A stretch of DNA of 64,000 nucleotides from an uncultured Poribacteria bacterium (GTDB taxonomy: Bacteria; Poribacteria; WGA-4E; WGA-3G), in NCBI GenBank assembly GCA_951813545.1, contig OX638352.1, positions 1,984,001-2,048,000 on the forward strand, written 5' to 3'. Shown piece by piece: positions 1-8,208 of this stretch. The translations under genes were made by a program, and so were the position numbers. The stretch's first letter is position 1; every line of letters begins with the position of its first letter. The notes under the pieces are model-generated. The model saw only the letters and a program-made list of their open reading frames with translations, did no database searches and was not told where the DNA came from.

Positions 1-55
1 CGAACGCAGCACTTGCAAGCATTGCGCTAAAAAGCAGGGAAACTAGAACTTTCAT
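1..55 (-). CDS. N-terminal fragment of an exported protein (runs off the window)
   Basis: Only the first 18 codons are inside the window. They read as a hydrophobic signal peptide (MKVLVSLLFSAMLASAAF), preceded on the minus strand by an AGGAGA ribosome-binding site 8 bases before the ATG. The product itself cannot be identified. It lies downstream of the cytochrome genes on the same strand, so it may be the last member of the respiratory operon, for example another exported c-type cytochrome or an accessory protein, but nothing seen here proves that. Confidence 0.6.
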   Translation of the reverse strand, partial: MKVLVSLLFSAMLASAAF

Positions 56-176
56 AATTTGGCTTCTCCTTATATGGTTTAAATTTGTTCTGCAATATAT
101 TAACACTACAGAATTTTAGAATGCAAATAAAAAGACCTAAAATTTGAACCAAGTTTTCTAAAGACTTATTTTCGAG

Positions 177-533
177 TTACGGACGAAATGTTTCCTTAAT
201 ATAGGTGAGAATTTCCCGTTGTTCCTCATCATTGAGGTAGTAGTAGAACGCTGGCATATCATCCTTTCCAGAGTTGATGCTATCCAGCAATTGCTCATCG
301 TTGTGCCTCTCCCAGAGACTATTATTCGTTAGGTCTGCCGGATCCAACTTTTTGAAACGTCCGATGCGCCCGTTACCCTCTCCATTGTTTCCATGACATC
401 CGGCGCAGTATCGGGCATATTTGTATTCAACCTGCGACTGATATTTTGTACTCGGGTCCACCTGTTTACCTAACCAGATTAACCCATTAAGCCACACGAT
501 AATCATGACGATGACGACAACAAGGTGTCTCAT
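177..533 (-). CDS. Small membrane-anchored monoheme cytochrome c
   Basis: The 118-residue product has an N-terminal hydrophobic segment (about residues 3-22) that serves as a signal anchor. One CAGCH heme c motif follows at residues 43-47, with a downstream MPAF that supplies a likely axial methionine. This is the layout of a class I cytochrome c exposed on the outer face of the cytoplasmic membrane. It is the last complete gene of the Rieske/cytochrome b/octaheme cluster and is probably the small electron carrier between that complex and a terminal oxidase. The pairing with the complex is inferred from gene order. Its physiological partner is not shown by the sequence. Confidence 0.85.
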   Translation of the reverse strand: MRHLVVVIVMIIVWLNGLIWLGKQVDPSTKYQSQVEYKYARYCAGCHGNNGEGNGRIGRFKKLDPADLTNNSLWERHNDEQLLDSINSGKDDMPAFYYYLNDEEQREILTYIKETFRP

Positions 534-735
534 ATTTTTAATTTATGGGCTCTTGGACTGCTCTCCATTACATTCCGAGCAGGTTTCTGGTCACGTCGCG
601 ACTGGGAATGGGAACTTGTACTAATCCAAAACGAGAAATTAGAAGCATGTAAGCGTTCTCAAACCCAACACAGAATTAACCAGAAACCATCGTGAAACGT
701 AGTGGAATGATGCCTATATCTTGAACAATTAAAAA

Positions 736-3700
736 TTAGCGTCCCAAGGATATGAGGTAATCTCGAACAAGTCGAATCTGTTTCTCAGCATCATCGCCAG
801 CGTAACCATCAAGTGGCATGTGTTGACCGCCAACGAGGGGCCATGCCTGCGGCATCGCTGTTCCGGGTTGGAACGTCTGCGGATCCTTCATCCAGTCAAT
901 AAGCCAATCCGCTTTGAGCCGCTCTTTTGCCAATGCGAGATCTGGTCGTCCCGCCTTGTCACTCCCTTCAGGAATAACTTCGCCCTGCGAAGGGTGGCAG
1001 GAGATACACTGAAGCACGTCAAAAATCTGCTTACCGACTCGCAATTCAGCAGTCGTCGGTGTCGGCATTTCGAGCGTTTCATAGGGGAACGGTTCATCGT
1101 CAAGGGCAGAGAAGTACTTGACAAGCGTTGTCGCTTCGTCATCCGATAGTTCAAATGTCGGCATTCGGACTTTGAGTCCGTAGCGGATTTCTGATGGCTC
1201 TTTAAGGAACGTAAATAACCAGTCAGGATAGACTCTCGCGCCTTCAGCTTTCAACGGCGGCGGTGCAAACTGTTTGGCATTCGTCTCATTCAATCCTTCG
1301 TGTGCTACGACGACATCGATATAACTGCCGCCTCCACCTTCAATCTCATGGCACCCAGCGCAATTGTACTTTTTCACCAACCGTCTACCAGCATCAATCC
1401 GGTTCAGTTTCTCGGATCGGTTATGGATATAATTGAGCGGATACTTCTCCGGTTGGAAGCTCTTCAAAAGCACGGCAAGTGCTTTCGCGTCTTCGTCGTT
1501 AATCTGAAAGACAGGCATACGAGAGACAATGCGTCGGGTCTGGTAACGCCGTGGATCGGTCACTTTACCAAGTGTCCATCCGGTCCAACTGTGTTCAACG
1601 TCCACTGTATCACCAAAGTCAAGTTCATCAGCGAGTTTCGCGCCGAATTCGCCGAGATCAGCACCGACCTTCGATTCATTTTCAAAACCGGGAATCTCGT
1701 GGCAACCGAAACATCCGTAGGTTCTGACGAGTGCCTCACCTTCGGCTACATCTACTTCACCAATGGATTCAGTAGATACGTTGGGGGTCGGCTGCTGTAA
1801 ATCCATCAGATAGGCGACGACGTTGTCAACTTCGCTAGAACTCAACCGCAAACTCGGCATACTCGTATCTGGGTCGTACGCTTTTGGATCGCTAACCCAC
1901 TGGCGGAGATAGTTCGCTGTAACCTTGGTACCGACACTGTCGAGTGCTGGGGCAAAATCGCTCCCTAAGCCATCAACGGCATGACATGTCAGGCAACCGA
2001 CGGTTTTGACAGTCTCCTCGCCCGCTTTAATAGCGCGTTCAGATTTGGAATAGATTGTACTAACTACGTCAAGATTCACATCACTCATTTGTGCGAGGTA
2101 AACCGCGATAGATTTCACCTCATCAACAATGCGAAGGACATAACTGTCTGGGTAGGGATATTCTGTGCCATCGTCCGTTTTAACGACGATACCGTTAGCG
2201 GTTTTGGTAACAACGCCGGTGCGCTTTCCGCCGTTTTTAAGGTAGACGACTTGCGTCATGCCGTCGGCTGGGAAGAAATTCGGCATTGTCGCATTTGGCA
2301 AGTACGCTTCGGGTTTCTTAATCCAACTTTCAAGCCAAGCTGTACCTCTCACCTTACTGCCGACCTTTGCGAGTGATGGACCGACTTTTTTGATGTCCTC
2401 AATTGCACTATATCCTTCTACAGCGTGGCAACCATGGCATCCGAGGTCTTCAAAGAGTGCCAAACCTTTTGTGAGATTCGGCGCATAGTCCTGCGGTTCA
2501 TCTGTCTCAGGATTCACGCCGTAGTCTAACATCATGACACCATCGTGGCACCGGCGGCAGTTAGATTCCATATATCCATGCGTCTCTTCAGACGTTCTCC
2601 CAGTATGTTCATCTAACCCGAGTACAGGAGTGAGCCAGTATTCAGCATGTGTCAAGGCGTGTGCGGATTTTGCTGTGAGTGCTTGTCCCTGTCCACCGTG
2701 GCACGGTGTACATCCAAACCGATCAACAGGGTGCTTCGCGAGAAGGACATCACGGTGGGGATGCGTTTGAAGGACAGAGCGGTAACCCGTCTCATAAGAG
2801 ATCTCAATTTCACCGAAGACATCCACATCACTGAAGGTAAGAGTACCATCTTCTTTTAATGTATACTCATCCGCCTCTGCTTCAAACCCATCAATTATAA
2901 CATTCTCACTACCTACCTTAACGTTTGCGTGCTTGAGACGATGCACAACCGGATTTACACCATCGCCTTCTACCTCAAATGTTTCTTGCGCCGCTTGGTC
3001 GTAGCCGCTTCTATCTGCTGAGAAGTGGCATGTAGCACACCTATCCGCGGTGTAATCAAAATCTTCGAGATAATATTGAACGATGGTTCGTGTTTCACGG
3101 AAGGGGTTTTCTAAAAGACTACCGAGGAAGGTTCGTTTGATACCACCCACCGAATGCAGTTTTTCCTCAAGGCGGGCAACTTCGTCATACTTTGCTTTGT
3201 CAGCTTGCAGGGACTGAAGGGTGGCTTGTGCAGCGGTAATGCCATTAGTGATTTCTGGATCTGTCGTGTTATATTTCAGGGCAATGAGATAGGTACTGAG
3301 GGCACTCGGTGCGTCGCCATTGGCTTGATAAAATTGTGCCAAAGCTTTGTTGGCGTTTGCAAAGGTAACTTCCGCTTTCAAAACGGTTTCAGTTAGTTCA
3401 CCCTCAATCTCGGACTCAAACTCCGCCAATTTTTTCTGCCATTTGTCAACGGTTGCATTGTGTTTACCCTTTGCCTCGTGAAGGCTATGCTGATATTTAT
3501 AATTAATCGCGTCCGATTCGCTCTGCCGAAACTTGCGTTCTTGCAGTGCTTCATCCAGTGAGACTTGGGCGTTCCTCACTTCTTTCGTTAACCTTCCGAG
3601 TTCTTTCGGGTCAGGCTCCTGAGGTGTGGAAAGCTCAGGCAGAACTAACTTCGCGTTCTCCAATTCAGCGTGTGTCTTTTCATATTCATATTGATAAAAT

Positions 3701-3846
3701 TGCTGCTGGATCTGCTTCCATGGACGGCGGGTAATCATCTCACTCCAGAATCCCCACAAGGTCACCAGTCCTAACAATCCGGACAGAATAAAGAACAAAG
3801 CAGAATACGACTTACTCTCAGCAGGAATTTCTTTTTTGCTCCTCAC
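736..3846 (-). CDS. Octaheme c-type cytochrome subunit of a bc-type complex
   Basis: The 1036-residue protein starts at a GTG behind a GGGAG site. It has one N-terminal membrane helix (about residues 15-34), then a charged helical or coiled-coil region (about 45-235) with a short TPR-like stretch. Eight CxxCH heme motifs follow, with their first cysteines near residues 270, 379, 430, 470, 618, 712, 829 and 947. Each of the last five hemes is followed by an MP-containing loop (MPNFF, MPSLR, MPVFQ, MPTFE, MPQAW), so they look like five repeated class I cytochrome c modules. The first three lack this and form a different head. The gene lies directly downstream of the two cytochrome b genes and probably replaces cytochrome c1 or f as the electron acceptor of the Rieske protein. 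That role is inferred from context. Confidence 0.85.
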   Translation of the reverse strand: MRSKKEIPAESKSYSALFFILSGLLGLVTLWGFWSEMITRRPWKQIQQQFYQYEYEKTHAELENAKLVLPELSTPQEPDPKELGRLTKEVRNAQVSLDEALQERKFRQSESDAINYKYQHSLHEAKGKHNATVDKWQKKLAEFESEIEGELTETVLKAEVTFANANKALAQFYQANGDAPSALSTYLIALKYNTTDPEITNGITAAQATLQSLQADKAKYDEVARLEEKLHSVGGIKRTFLGSLLENPFRETRTIVQYYLEDFDYTADRCATCHFSADRSGYDQAAQETFEVEGDGVNPVVHRLKHANVKVGSENVIIDGFEAEADEYTLKEDGTLTFSDVDVFGEIEISYETGYRSVLQTHPHRDVLLAKHPVDRFGCTPCHGGQGQALTAKSAHALTHAEYWLTPVLGLDEHTGRTSEETHGYMESNCRRCHDGVMMLDYGVNPETDEPQDYAPNLTKGLALFEDLGCHGCHAVEGYSAIEDIKKVGPSLAKVGSKVRGTAWLESWIKKPEAYLPNATMPNFFPADGMTQVVYLKNGGKRTGVVTKTANGIVVKTDDGTEYPYPDSYVLRIVDEVKSIAVYLAQMSDVNLDVVSTIYSKSERAIKAGEETVKTVGCLTCHAVDGLGSDFAPALDSVGTKVTANYLRQWVSDPKAYDPDTSMPSLRLSSSEVDNVVAYLMDLQQPTPNVSTESIGEVDVAEGEALVRTYGCFGCHEIPGFENESKVGADLGEFGAKLADELDFGDTVDVEHSWTGWTLGKVTDPRRYQTRRIVSRMPVFQINDEDAKALAVLLKSFQPEKYPLNYIHNRSEKLNRIDAGRRLVKKYNCAGCHEIEGGGGSYIDVVVAHEGLNETNAKQFAPPPLKAEGARVYPDWLFTFLKEPSEIRYGLKVRMPTFELSDDEATTLVKYFSALDDEPFPYETLEMPTPTTAELRVGKQIFDVLQCISCHPSQGEVIPEGSDKAGRPDLALAKERLKADWLIDWMKDPQTFQPGTAMPQAWPLVGGQHMPLDGYAGDDAEKQIRLVRDYLISLGR

Positions 3847-4027
3847 GAAATTTTCTCCCTTTTTCTAATTTTCCTTGCGGTTCGTTCAAGTGTGCTTGGG
3901 CTCTGACGTTCCTTTCCGTAAAACCAGCCCGACCCGTTGGTTGGGCTTACGTTTTCTCGGCTAAGAAGAAAGATGTTAGAACTTTCACAAACTTCTTTGT
4001 TAACAGACTGATAACTGATAGCTACTC

Positions 4028-4894
4028 TTAGATGTTGAACCATGGGGATACCCAGATGTATTTCACCTTCAGAGCCACGCGCAGGATAATTTTTATCGGC
4101 AGTGCGAACATGGTTAAGAACAGAAATGAGACGATGATATATCGGACAAGACCGAGTTCCTGTAAGAAACGGCTACTGTTACGCTTCCACAAGTAGAAAA
4201 TTGGACCAATAGCGAAGTAGCCAGCAACGACAACAAACCCGAAAAAGTTCGCAGTATTCGCATCTCGGATGCCGAAAAGATATGACAAATTCACGTTCGT
4301 TAGCGGCACGACAAGGTGTGGATCCCATGCCTCCCAGGGTGCAAAGAAGTTCCATCCAGGTCCTCTGAGGAATGTACCCATTACCATCAAGACGATCCAT
4401 AAAATGATAAATCCGAAGCTGAATACTGCAAGCGCGAAGGGGCGCTCCTTAATTGTATAGTAGCCTTTACCCTTCGGATTAATGTCAATGTACGGAATAG
4501 CTATCAAGCCTGCGATAATTAGACCCGGCAGCACCACCCCGGCAATCCACGGGTCGAAGTAAACGAGCATTTCTTGGAGTGCGAGAAAATACCAGGGTGC
4601 TTTAGAAGGGTTCGGTGTCTTTGTCGGATCGCTCGGTTCCTCAAGTGGTGCATCAATCATAATTGACCAGACACCGAGCACCAACATCACGATAATTGCA
4701 CAGATAAACTCATTCCGGCACAGGTAGGGCCACACGTAGACTTTATCGTTGAGAGCGGCATCCGAGGGAACACCTGTCTTGTCTGTCTGGCGTGCCTGCC
4801 GGTATGAAAGCCAGATAAAATAAGGTATCAAAAAAAGAATAGCAACAATGGGGACATTATCGGGCTTCGTCACCAGTGCTATTAAATGCTCCAT
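4028..4894 (-). CDS. Cytochrome b C-terminal subunit (subunit IV-like)
   Basis: The 288-residue membrane protein corresponds to the C-terminal half of cytochrome b, as does subunit IV of b6f complexes. The quinol-oxidation (Qo) motif region reads KAPWYFLALQEML, with the PEWY signature changed to APWY (residues 99-102). Several hydrophobic helices are visible, and the segment FLRGPGWNFFAPWEAWDP is typical of the extended subunit IV of non-photosynthetic bacteria. The ATG has a good AAGGAG site. The gene follows the cytochrome b N-terminal gene by 87 bases. Together the two encode the membrane core that oxidises menaquinol or ubiquinol and passes electrons to the Rieske protein. The quinone type cannot be read from the sequence. 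Confidence 0.88.
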   Translation of the reverse strand: MEHLIALVTKPDNVPIVAILFLIPYFIWLSYRQARQTDKTGVPSDAALNDKVYVWPYLCRNEFICAIIVMLVLGVWSIMIDAPLEEPSDPTKTPNPSKAPWYFLALQEMLVYFDPWIAGVVLPGLIIAGLIAIPYIDINPKGKGYYTIKERPFALAVFSFGFIILWIVLMVMGTFLRGPGWNFFAPWEAWDPHLVVPLTNVNLSYLFGIRDANTANFFGFVVVAGYFAIGPIFYLWKRNSSRFLQELGLVRYIIVSFLFLTMFALPIKIILRVALKVKYIWVSPWFNI

Positions 4895-4981
4895 ATCTTG
4901 CTCCTTTGAAGATTAGATTCCCTGCCCGTGCTAACAGAGACTACGTTCCATTCACACAAAAGATTCGCTCCCATATTTCCT

Positions 4982-5752
4982 TTATAGAGGTCCGGAGATA
5001 CCGCCGTCTTTACGCACACGCCAGAAATGCAAAGCCATTAGGACGCTTGCTAACAGCGGGACCGCAACGCAGTGTAAAATATAGAACCTCAACAGCGTTG
5101 AGGGGCCCACTATTGTACCTGCCAACAGTGCAAATCGGACATCGTTCGATTGTGTGATGTCTTGTGGAGCAAATGGACCTTCGTGCCCTAAAACCGGTGT
5201 CGCACGTGCCATGTTCGTTCCTACAGTCACAGCCCAAAACGCCAACTGATCCCATGGTAACAAGTAACCCGTGAAACTGAGGAAAAATGTCACGAGTAAC
5301 AAGATAACACCGACTGCCCAGTTGAATTCCCGTGGTTTCTTATACGAACCGGTCAAGAAAACTCTGAACATATGCAACATCACCGAGATAACCATTCCAT
5401 GTGCTGCCCAGCGGTGCATGTTCCTCAGGAGCATTCCGAACGGAATGTCAAATTCAAGGTACTGGACATCGTGGAAAGCATATTCGGCTGTTGGTCGGTA
5501 ATAGAACATCAGAAGTACGCCGGTGACGGCTGTCACGAGAAACATGAGGAAAGTGATGCCGCCCATGCACCATGTAAAACGGAAGTTCAGTGCGTGTCGA
5601 GAAATCCGGGGAGGATGGAGATGCAACCAGACGTTTTGGAGAACCTGTAAGGTGTAGCGACGCCCCGTTTGTTCATATCCGTGGCGGAATATAGAGCGCC
5701 AAATATCGGAATTCGTAATCTTTTCTTTGAGCCCTTTACGTTCTTCGTTCAT
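4982..5752 (-). CDS. Cytochrome b N-terminal subunit, b6 type
   Basis: The 256-residue protein matches cytochrome b6. Four heme-b histidines are visible: H113 and H127 in one helix (HRWAAHGMV) and H227 and H242 in another. The second pair is spaced 15 residues apart, as in b6f rather than bc1 complexes. A cysteine in WCMGGIT (residue 62) aligns with the b6 cysteine that binds the extra heme c(i) near the quinone-reduction site. Other b6-like stretches are FYYRPT, LTGSYKKPREFNW and GYLLPWDQ. The gene sits between the Rieske and subunit IV genes, so the complex has a split cytochrome b. The heme c(i) assignment rests on the cysteine position only. Confidence 0.92.
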   Translation of the reverse strand: MNEERKGLKEKITNSDIWRSIFRHGYEQTGRRYTLQVLQNVWLHLHPPRISRHALNFRFTWCMGGITFLMFLVTAVTGVLLMFYYRPTAEYAFHDVQYLEFDIPFGMLLRNMHRWAAHGMVISVMLHMFRVFLTGSYKKPREFNWAVGVILLLVTFFLSFTGYLLPWDQLAFWAVTVGTNMARATPVLGHEGPFAPQDITQSNDVRFALLAGTIVGPSTLLRFYILHCVAVPLLASVLMALHFWRVRKDGGISGPL

Positions 5753-5845
5753 ATTTTCTCTTGCAAGTTTCGACGTGGACTTCGCCTACAACGCCGAAAC
5801 GCCTTTTCTGCCTAACCGAAGTCAGGCACAAGTGCTCTCCTTTCT

Positions 5846-6334
5846 TCAGACTTTCAAAAAGGAGCCTGGGTCGGTCCATTGCCCCTTCTCACCTAAAAAC
5901 TTCACAGACTTGTCAATTTCGATCTGGCCATCTTGTGCTAACGTAATTTTAACCCGTTCAAGGGGGCGTGGCGCGGGACCTTCGTAGTTAATGCCCTCTC
6001 GGTCGAAACCGCTACCGTGACATGGACACTTGAATTTGTTTTCAGAGCCAAGCCAGCGCGGTGTGCACCCGAGGTGCGTGCAAATGGTTAAGAGTGCATA
6101 GAATTCACCGTCCTGTTTTCGGACAATCCAAACACCAAACGGCTCCTTTTTAAACTTTTCACTAACGCTGCCCGGTGGATATTCAGCCGGGAACCCTGCT
6201 TTAAAAACAGAGGACGGTTCAAACAGCACACGTGGATACAGATATCGAACCAATCCCGGCCCGAATGCCAAACCCAACGATGCAACGAAAGTCCCCCAAC
6301 CGAGAGATTTGAAAAATTTACGTCGAGATTCCAC
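5846..6334 (-). CDS. Rieske 2Fe-2S protein
   Basis: The protein carries both Rieske cluster motifs, CTHLGC and CPCHGSGFD, which ligate the 2Fe-2S cluster through two cysteines and two histidines. A twin-arginine signal anchor (SRRKFFKSLGWG) followed by a hydrophobic helix places the cluster domain outside the cytoplasmic membrane. I chose the GTG at 6334 because a GGGGG site lies 5 bases upstream and translation then begins MESRRKFF, directly at the Tat motif. A longer in-frame GTG at 6379 has no visible ribosome-binding site. The gene is first in the operon and would deliver quinol electrons to the multiheme cytochrome. Confidence 0.93.
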   Translation of the reverse strand: MESRRKFFKSLGWGTFVASLGLAFGPGLVRYLYPRVLFEPSSVFKAGFPAEYPPGSVSEKFKKEPFGVWIVRKQDGEFYALLTICTHLGCTPRWLGSENKFKCPCHGSGFDREGINYEGPAPRPLERVKITLAQDGQIEIDKSVKFLGEKGQWTDPGSFLKV

Positions 6335-6570
6335 TTTTACCCCCGAATCTTTTAGGTAAAACTTACGCGTAACACCCACGAATTAATTCACGAATTAATT
6401 AAAGGTAAATCGCATACATTATAACCTAAGTTTCAAATAAATGTCATCAAAATCTTTTCACATTTGAAAGTCTGTTTTGTCCAAACAAAATACACGCATC
6501 AATTCCAGATTGGTTCGATTAAAAGCGCACAAAGTTCACCCAAAGCAACTTTACGCCATGAGCGTTAATT

Positions 6571-6599
6571 ATTATAACATGTCTTCAAAAGTTTGTCAA
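6571..6599 (-). promoter_or_regulatory. Consensus sigma70 promoter of the bc-complex operon
   Basis: On the minus strand TTGACA (6594-6599) and TATAAT (6571-6576) are separated by exactly 17 bases, a full consensus match. Transcription would run into the Rieske gene with a leader of about 230 bases. The leader holds a direct repeat of CACGAATTAATT (6377-6388 and 6389-6400) of unknown role. The insertion sequence to the right ends 10 bases beyond the -35 box. Confidence 0.8.
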
Positions 6600-6608
6600 C
6601 CATTTTTT

Positions 6609-6618
6609 CAATTTTCCC
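6609..6618. repeat. Target-site duplication, left copy
   Basis: CAATTTTCCC here is repeated exactly at 7961-7970, on the other side of the insertion sequence. A 10-bp duplication fits the 8-10 bp usual for ISAs1-family elements. Confidence 0.93.
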
Positions 6619-6643
6619 CAGGGTCATTCAATTTTAAGATTTC

Positions 6644-7822
6644 TCATTTTATGATGTTAACTGCGAGTATAGGTTTTGCGGCGAAAAGTTGAAGTGCGTC
6701 GGTGATTTTAGTATGTCCAGTGAATCGTAAGACGGAGATTGCGGTGTTTCGCAAAGCTGCCATGACTTGGGGGAGCACACCTGTTCTGACGGTTGAGGCG
6801 TCCTCTTGAAAGACGGCATCTCGGATCCAATGGAGTTTATTCTCAATCGTCCAGTGTTGGCGTCGGAGTTTGAGCAAGTCAGCTGCCGAGGCGCGTTCAG
6901 GTGATAGACTCGTGATGCCATACTGCACGTGGAAACCCTTGACGTGTGCGGTGCTTTTCTGTTTCTGGTGTGTGGTGTATTGATAAACTTGTTGTAGCCC
7001 CGGCCAGTCGGTATGTTCGGTCAAGAGAGTGCTTGTGGTGAGGGTGCGAGTGGTAATCCTGCCTTTTGCGTCTTCTGTATTCGTATACGTTTGAAGATGT
7101 GCGCCGACTTCTGCGTGAAGATTTTCAAACCGGCGGTGTTCCACTTCGGGTGGATCTGTTTCATCCAAGGGTTCAAAGAGGTCTCGAATATCCTCATATA
7201 ACTGCTTCTGATTCGCTTTGACGGGGAGGCAGTAATCTGCTTGAGCATCAAGGATTTGTTGACAGAACTTACGTTGGGTCAAAAGTGCGTCCGTTGTGAT
7301 GACGAGACCTGAGACATCAAACGCTTTCAAGAGTTCAATGGAAACAGGGATTTCATTGCTCTTTTCACTCACCGCACATTCTGCGACAGGGATGCCTAAC
7401 TCATGAAAGACCGCTGCGAGCAGATGGGTCCTGCGGGCATCTTCGGGATGACTGTTGCCTAAGGTTTTACCATCTATCGCAAGTCCCTTCAAGTTAGATG
7501 TGGAAATGCGCAAACTTGCTAAAGTCTGTGTCGTCCACTGCGTGAGCGTCTTTTCTACAGTGGCGATGTCAAGACGCCGATAGAGATAATGAAACGTTGA
7601 TGCCGCCGGGGTTTGTTTCGCCGTGAACCCCAAGGCGTTTCGAAGGCAAGGGTGGAGCCGCGCCCATTTGGCAAGCTGTGTATAGCTGCGTTGACCACAC
7701 AAGAGACCGACAACCGTGAGCGCAAGCATCGAGGCTAACGGATGCCGGAGCCCTTTTTTCTTGCGGGGATCTGGCACTTCTGCTAACATATCAACTAAGT
7801 GGCAGGAAGAAGTTCTTGTCAT
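6644..7822 (-). CDS. ISAs1-family transposase (DDE type)
   Basis: The 392-residue protein has the family's N-terminal region (VPDPRKKKGLRHPLASMLAL, then GLLCGQRSY) and a central DDE nuclease core with AIDGKTLGNSH. The second acidic stretch is GLVITTDALLTQR, and the C-terminal part is HWTIENKLHWIRDAVFQED, which supplies the catalytic glutamate. Its length is normal for the family and the frame is intact, so it is probably active. The ATG at 7822 is preceded by a GAGGTG site. It is the only gene of the element. Translation and transcription appear to be controlled by the leader hairpins described separately. Confidence 0.95.
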   Translation of the reverse strand: MTRTSSCHLVDMLAEVPDPRKKKGLRHPLASMLALTVVGLLCGQRSYTQLAKWARLHPCLRNALGFTAKQTPAASTFHYLYRRLDIATVEKTLTQWTTQTLASLRISTSNLKGLAIDGKTLGNSHPEDARRTHLLAAVFHELGIPVAECAVSEKSNEIPVSIELLKAFDVSGLVITTDALLTQRKFCQQILDAQADYCLPVKANQKQLYEDIRDLFEPLDETDPPEVEHRRFENLHAEVGAHLQTYTNTEDAKGRITTRTLTTSTLLTEHTDWPGLQQVYQYTTHQKQKSTAHVKGFHVQYGITSLSPERASAADLLKLRRQHWTIENKLHWIRDAVFQEDASTVRTGVLPQVMAALRNTAISVLRFTGHTKITDALQLFAAKPILAVNIIK

Positions 7823-7898
7823 ACTTCACCTCAAAAGTGTGCTACTTTTTATGGTGAAGTATAGCAGAAGTCGCGTGAAATGTCACGCGACTTCTGCT
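7821..7898 (-). promoter_or_regulatory. Two-hairpin leader of the transposase gene
   Basis: Two adjacent perfect hairpins lie in the leader. The start-proximal one pairs 7821-7830 with 7853-7862 (10 bp) and covers the ribosome-binding site and most of the start codon. The second pairs 7863-7877 with 7884-7898 (15 bp, 6-base loop). The element's own promoter would start transcripts inside the loop of the first hairpin. Native transcripts would therefore lack one arm and be translatable, while read-through transcripts from outside would fold and be silenced. Confidence 0.7.
7857..7886 (-). promoter_or_regulatory. Transposase promoter
   Basis: On the minus strand GTGACA (7881-7886) and TATACT (7857-7862) are separated by 18 bases, with a TGC extension before the -10. 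The predicted start near 7850 falls in the loop of the start-codon hairpin. Confidence 0.6.
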
Positions 7899-8208
7899 TA
7901 TCTGAAGTATTAACACCCGTGAAAAATATAACACAAAAAACCTACAATTGAATGACCCTGCAATTTTCCCACAGAATTTTTAAAAAACTATAGGCAAATA
8001 CTTCCTCTCTTTTTGATTAGCATCTCAAAGGGACTGCAAAGCTCAGTAGAGCAAACAAATCTGACAGGAAATTATGGAAGCAGCCCATCTAATTGGTAAC
8101 AAAACGAGCAAAATTTTGTTTAATTCTTCAATAATCTATGATACAATCTAACGCGAGGATTTCCACAGTTCCGAGGAATCAATAACCGACGAATATAGGA
8201 GGAACTAA

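Larger units (their letters stand above)
6619..7960 (-). mobile_element. Complete ISAs1-family insertion sequence
   Basis: The 1342-bp element is bounded by perfect 15-bp inverted repeats, CAGGGTCATTCAATT at 6619-6633 and its complement at 7946-7960. A 10-bp target duplication, CAATTTTCCC, flanks it at 6609-6618 and 7961-7970. It carries one intact transposase gene on the minus strand and a structured leader. The perfect ends, duplication and open reading frame point to a recent insertion. The insertion point is immediately upstream of the -35 box of the bc-complex promoter, so it separated that promoter from its original upstream sequence. Confidence 0.95.

Noticed and set aside
1300..1800. 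Long antisense open frame inside the octaheme cytochrome gene
   Set aside because: It overlaps a clearly real gene on the other strand, has no ribosome site and encodes no recognisable protein.
3843..4043. Minus-strand open frame of 66 codons between the octaheme and subunit IV genes
   Set aside because: It overlaps the end of subunit IV, has no family features and includes part of a TCAGTT-type repeat.
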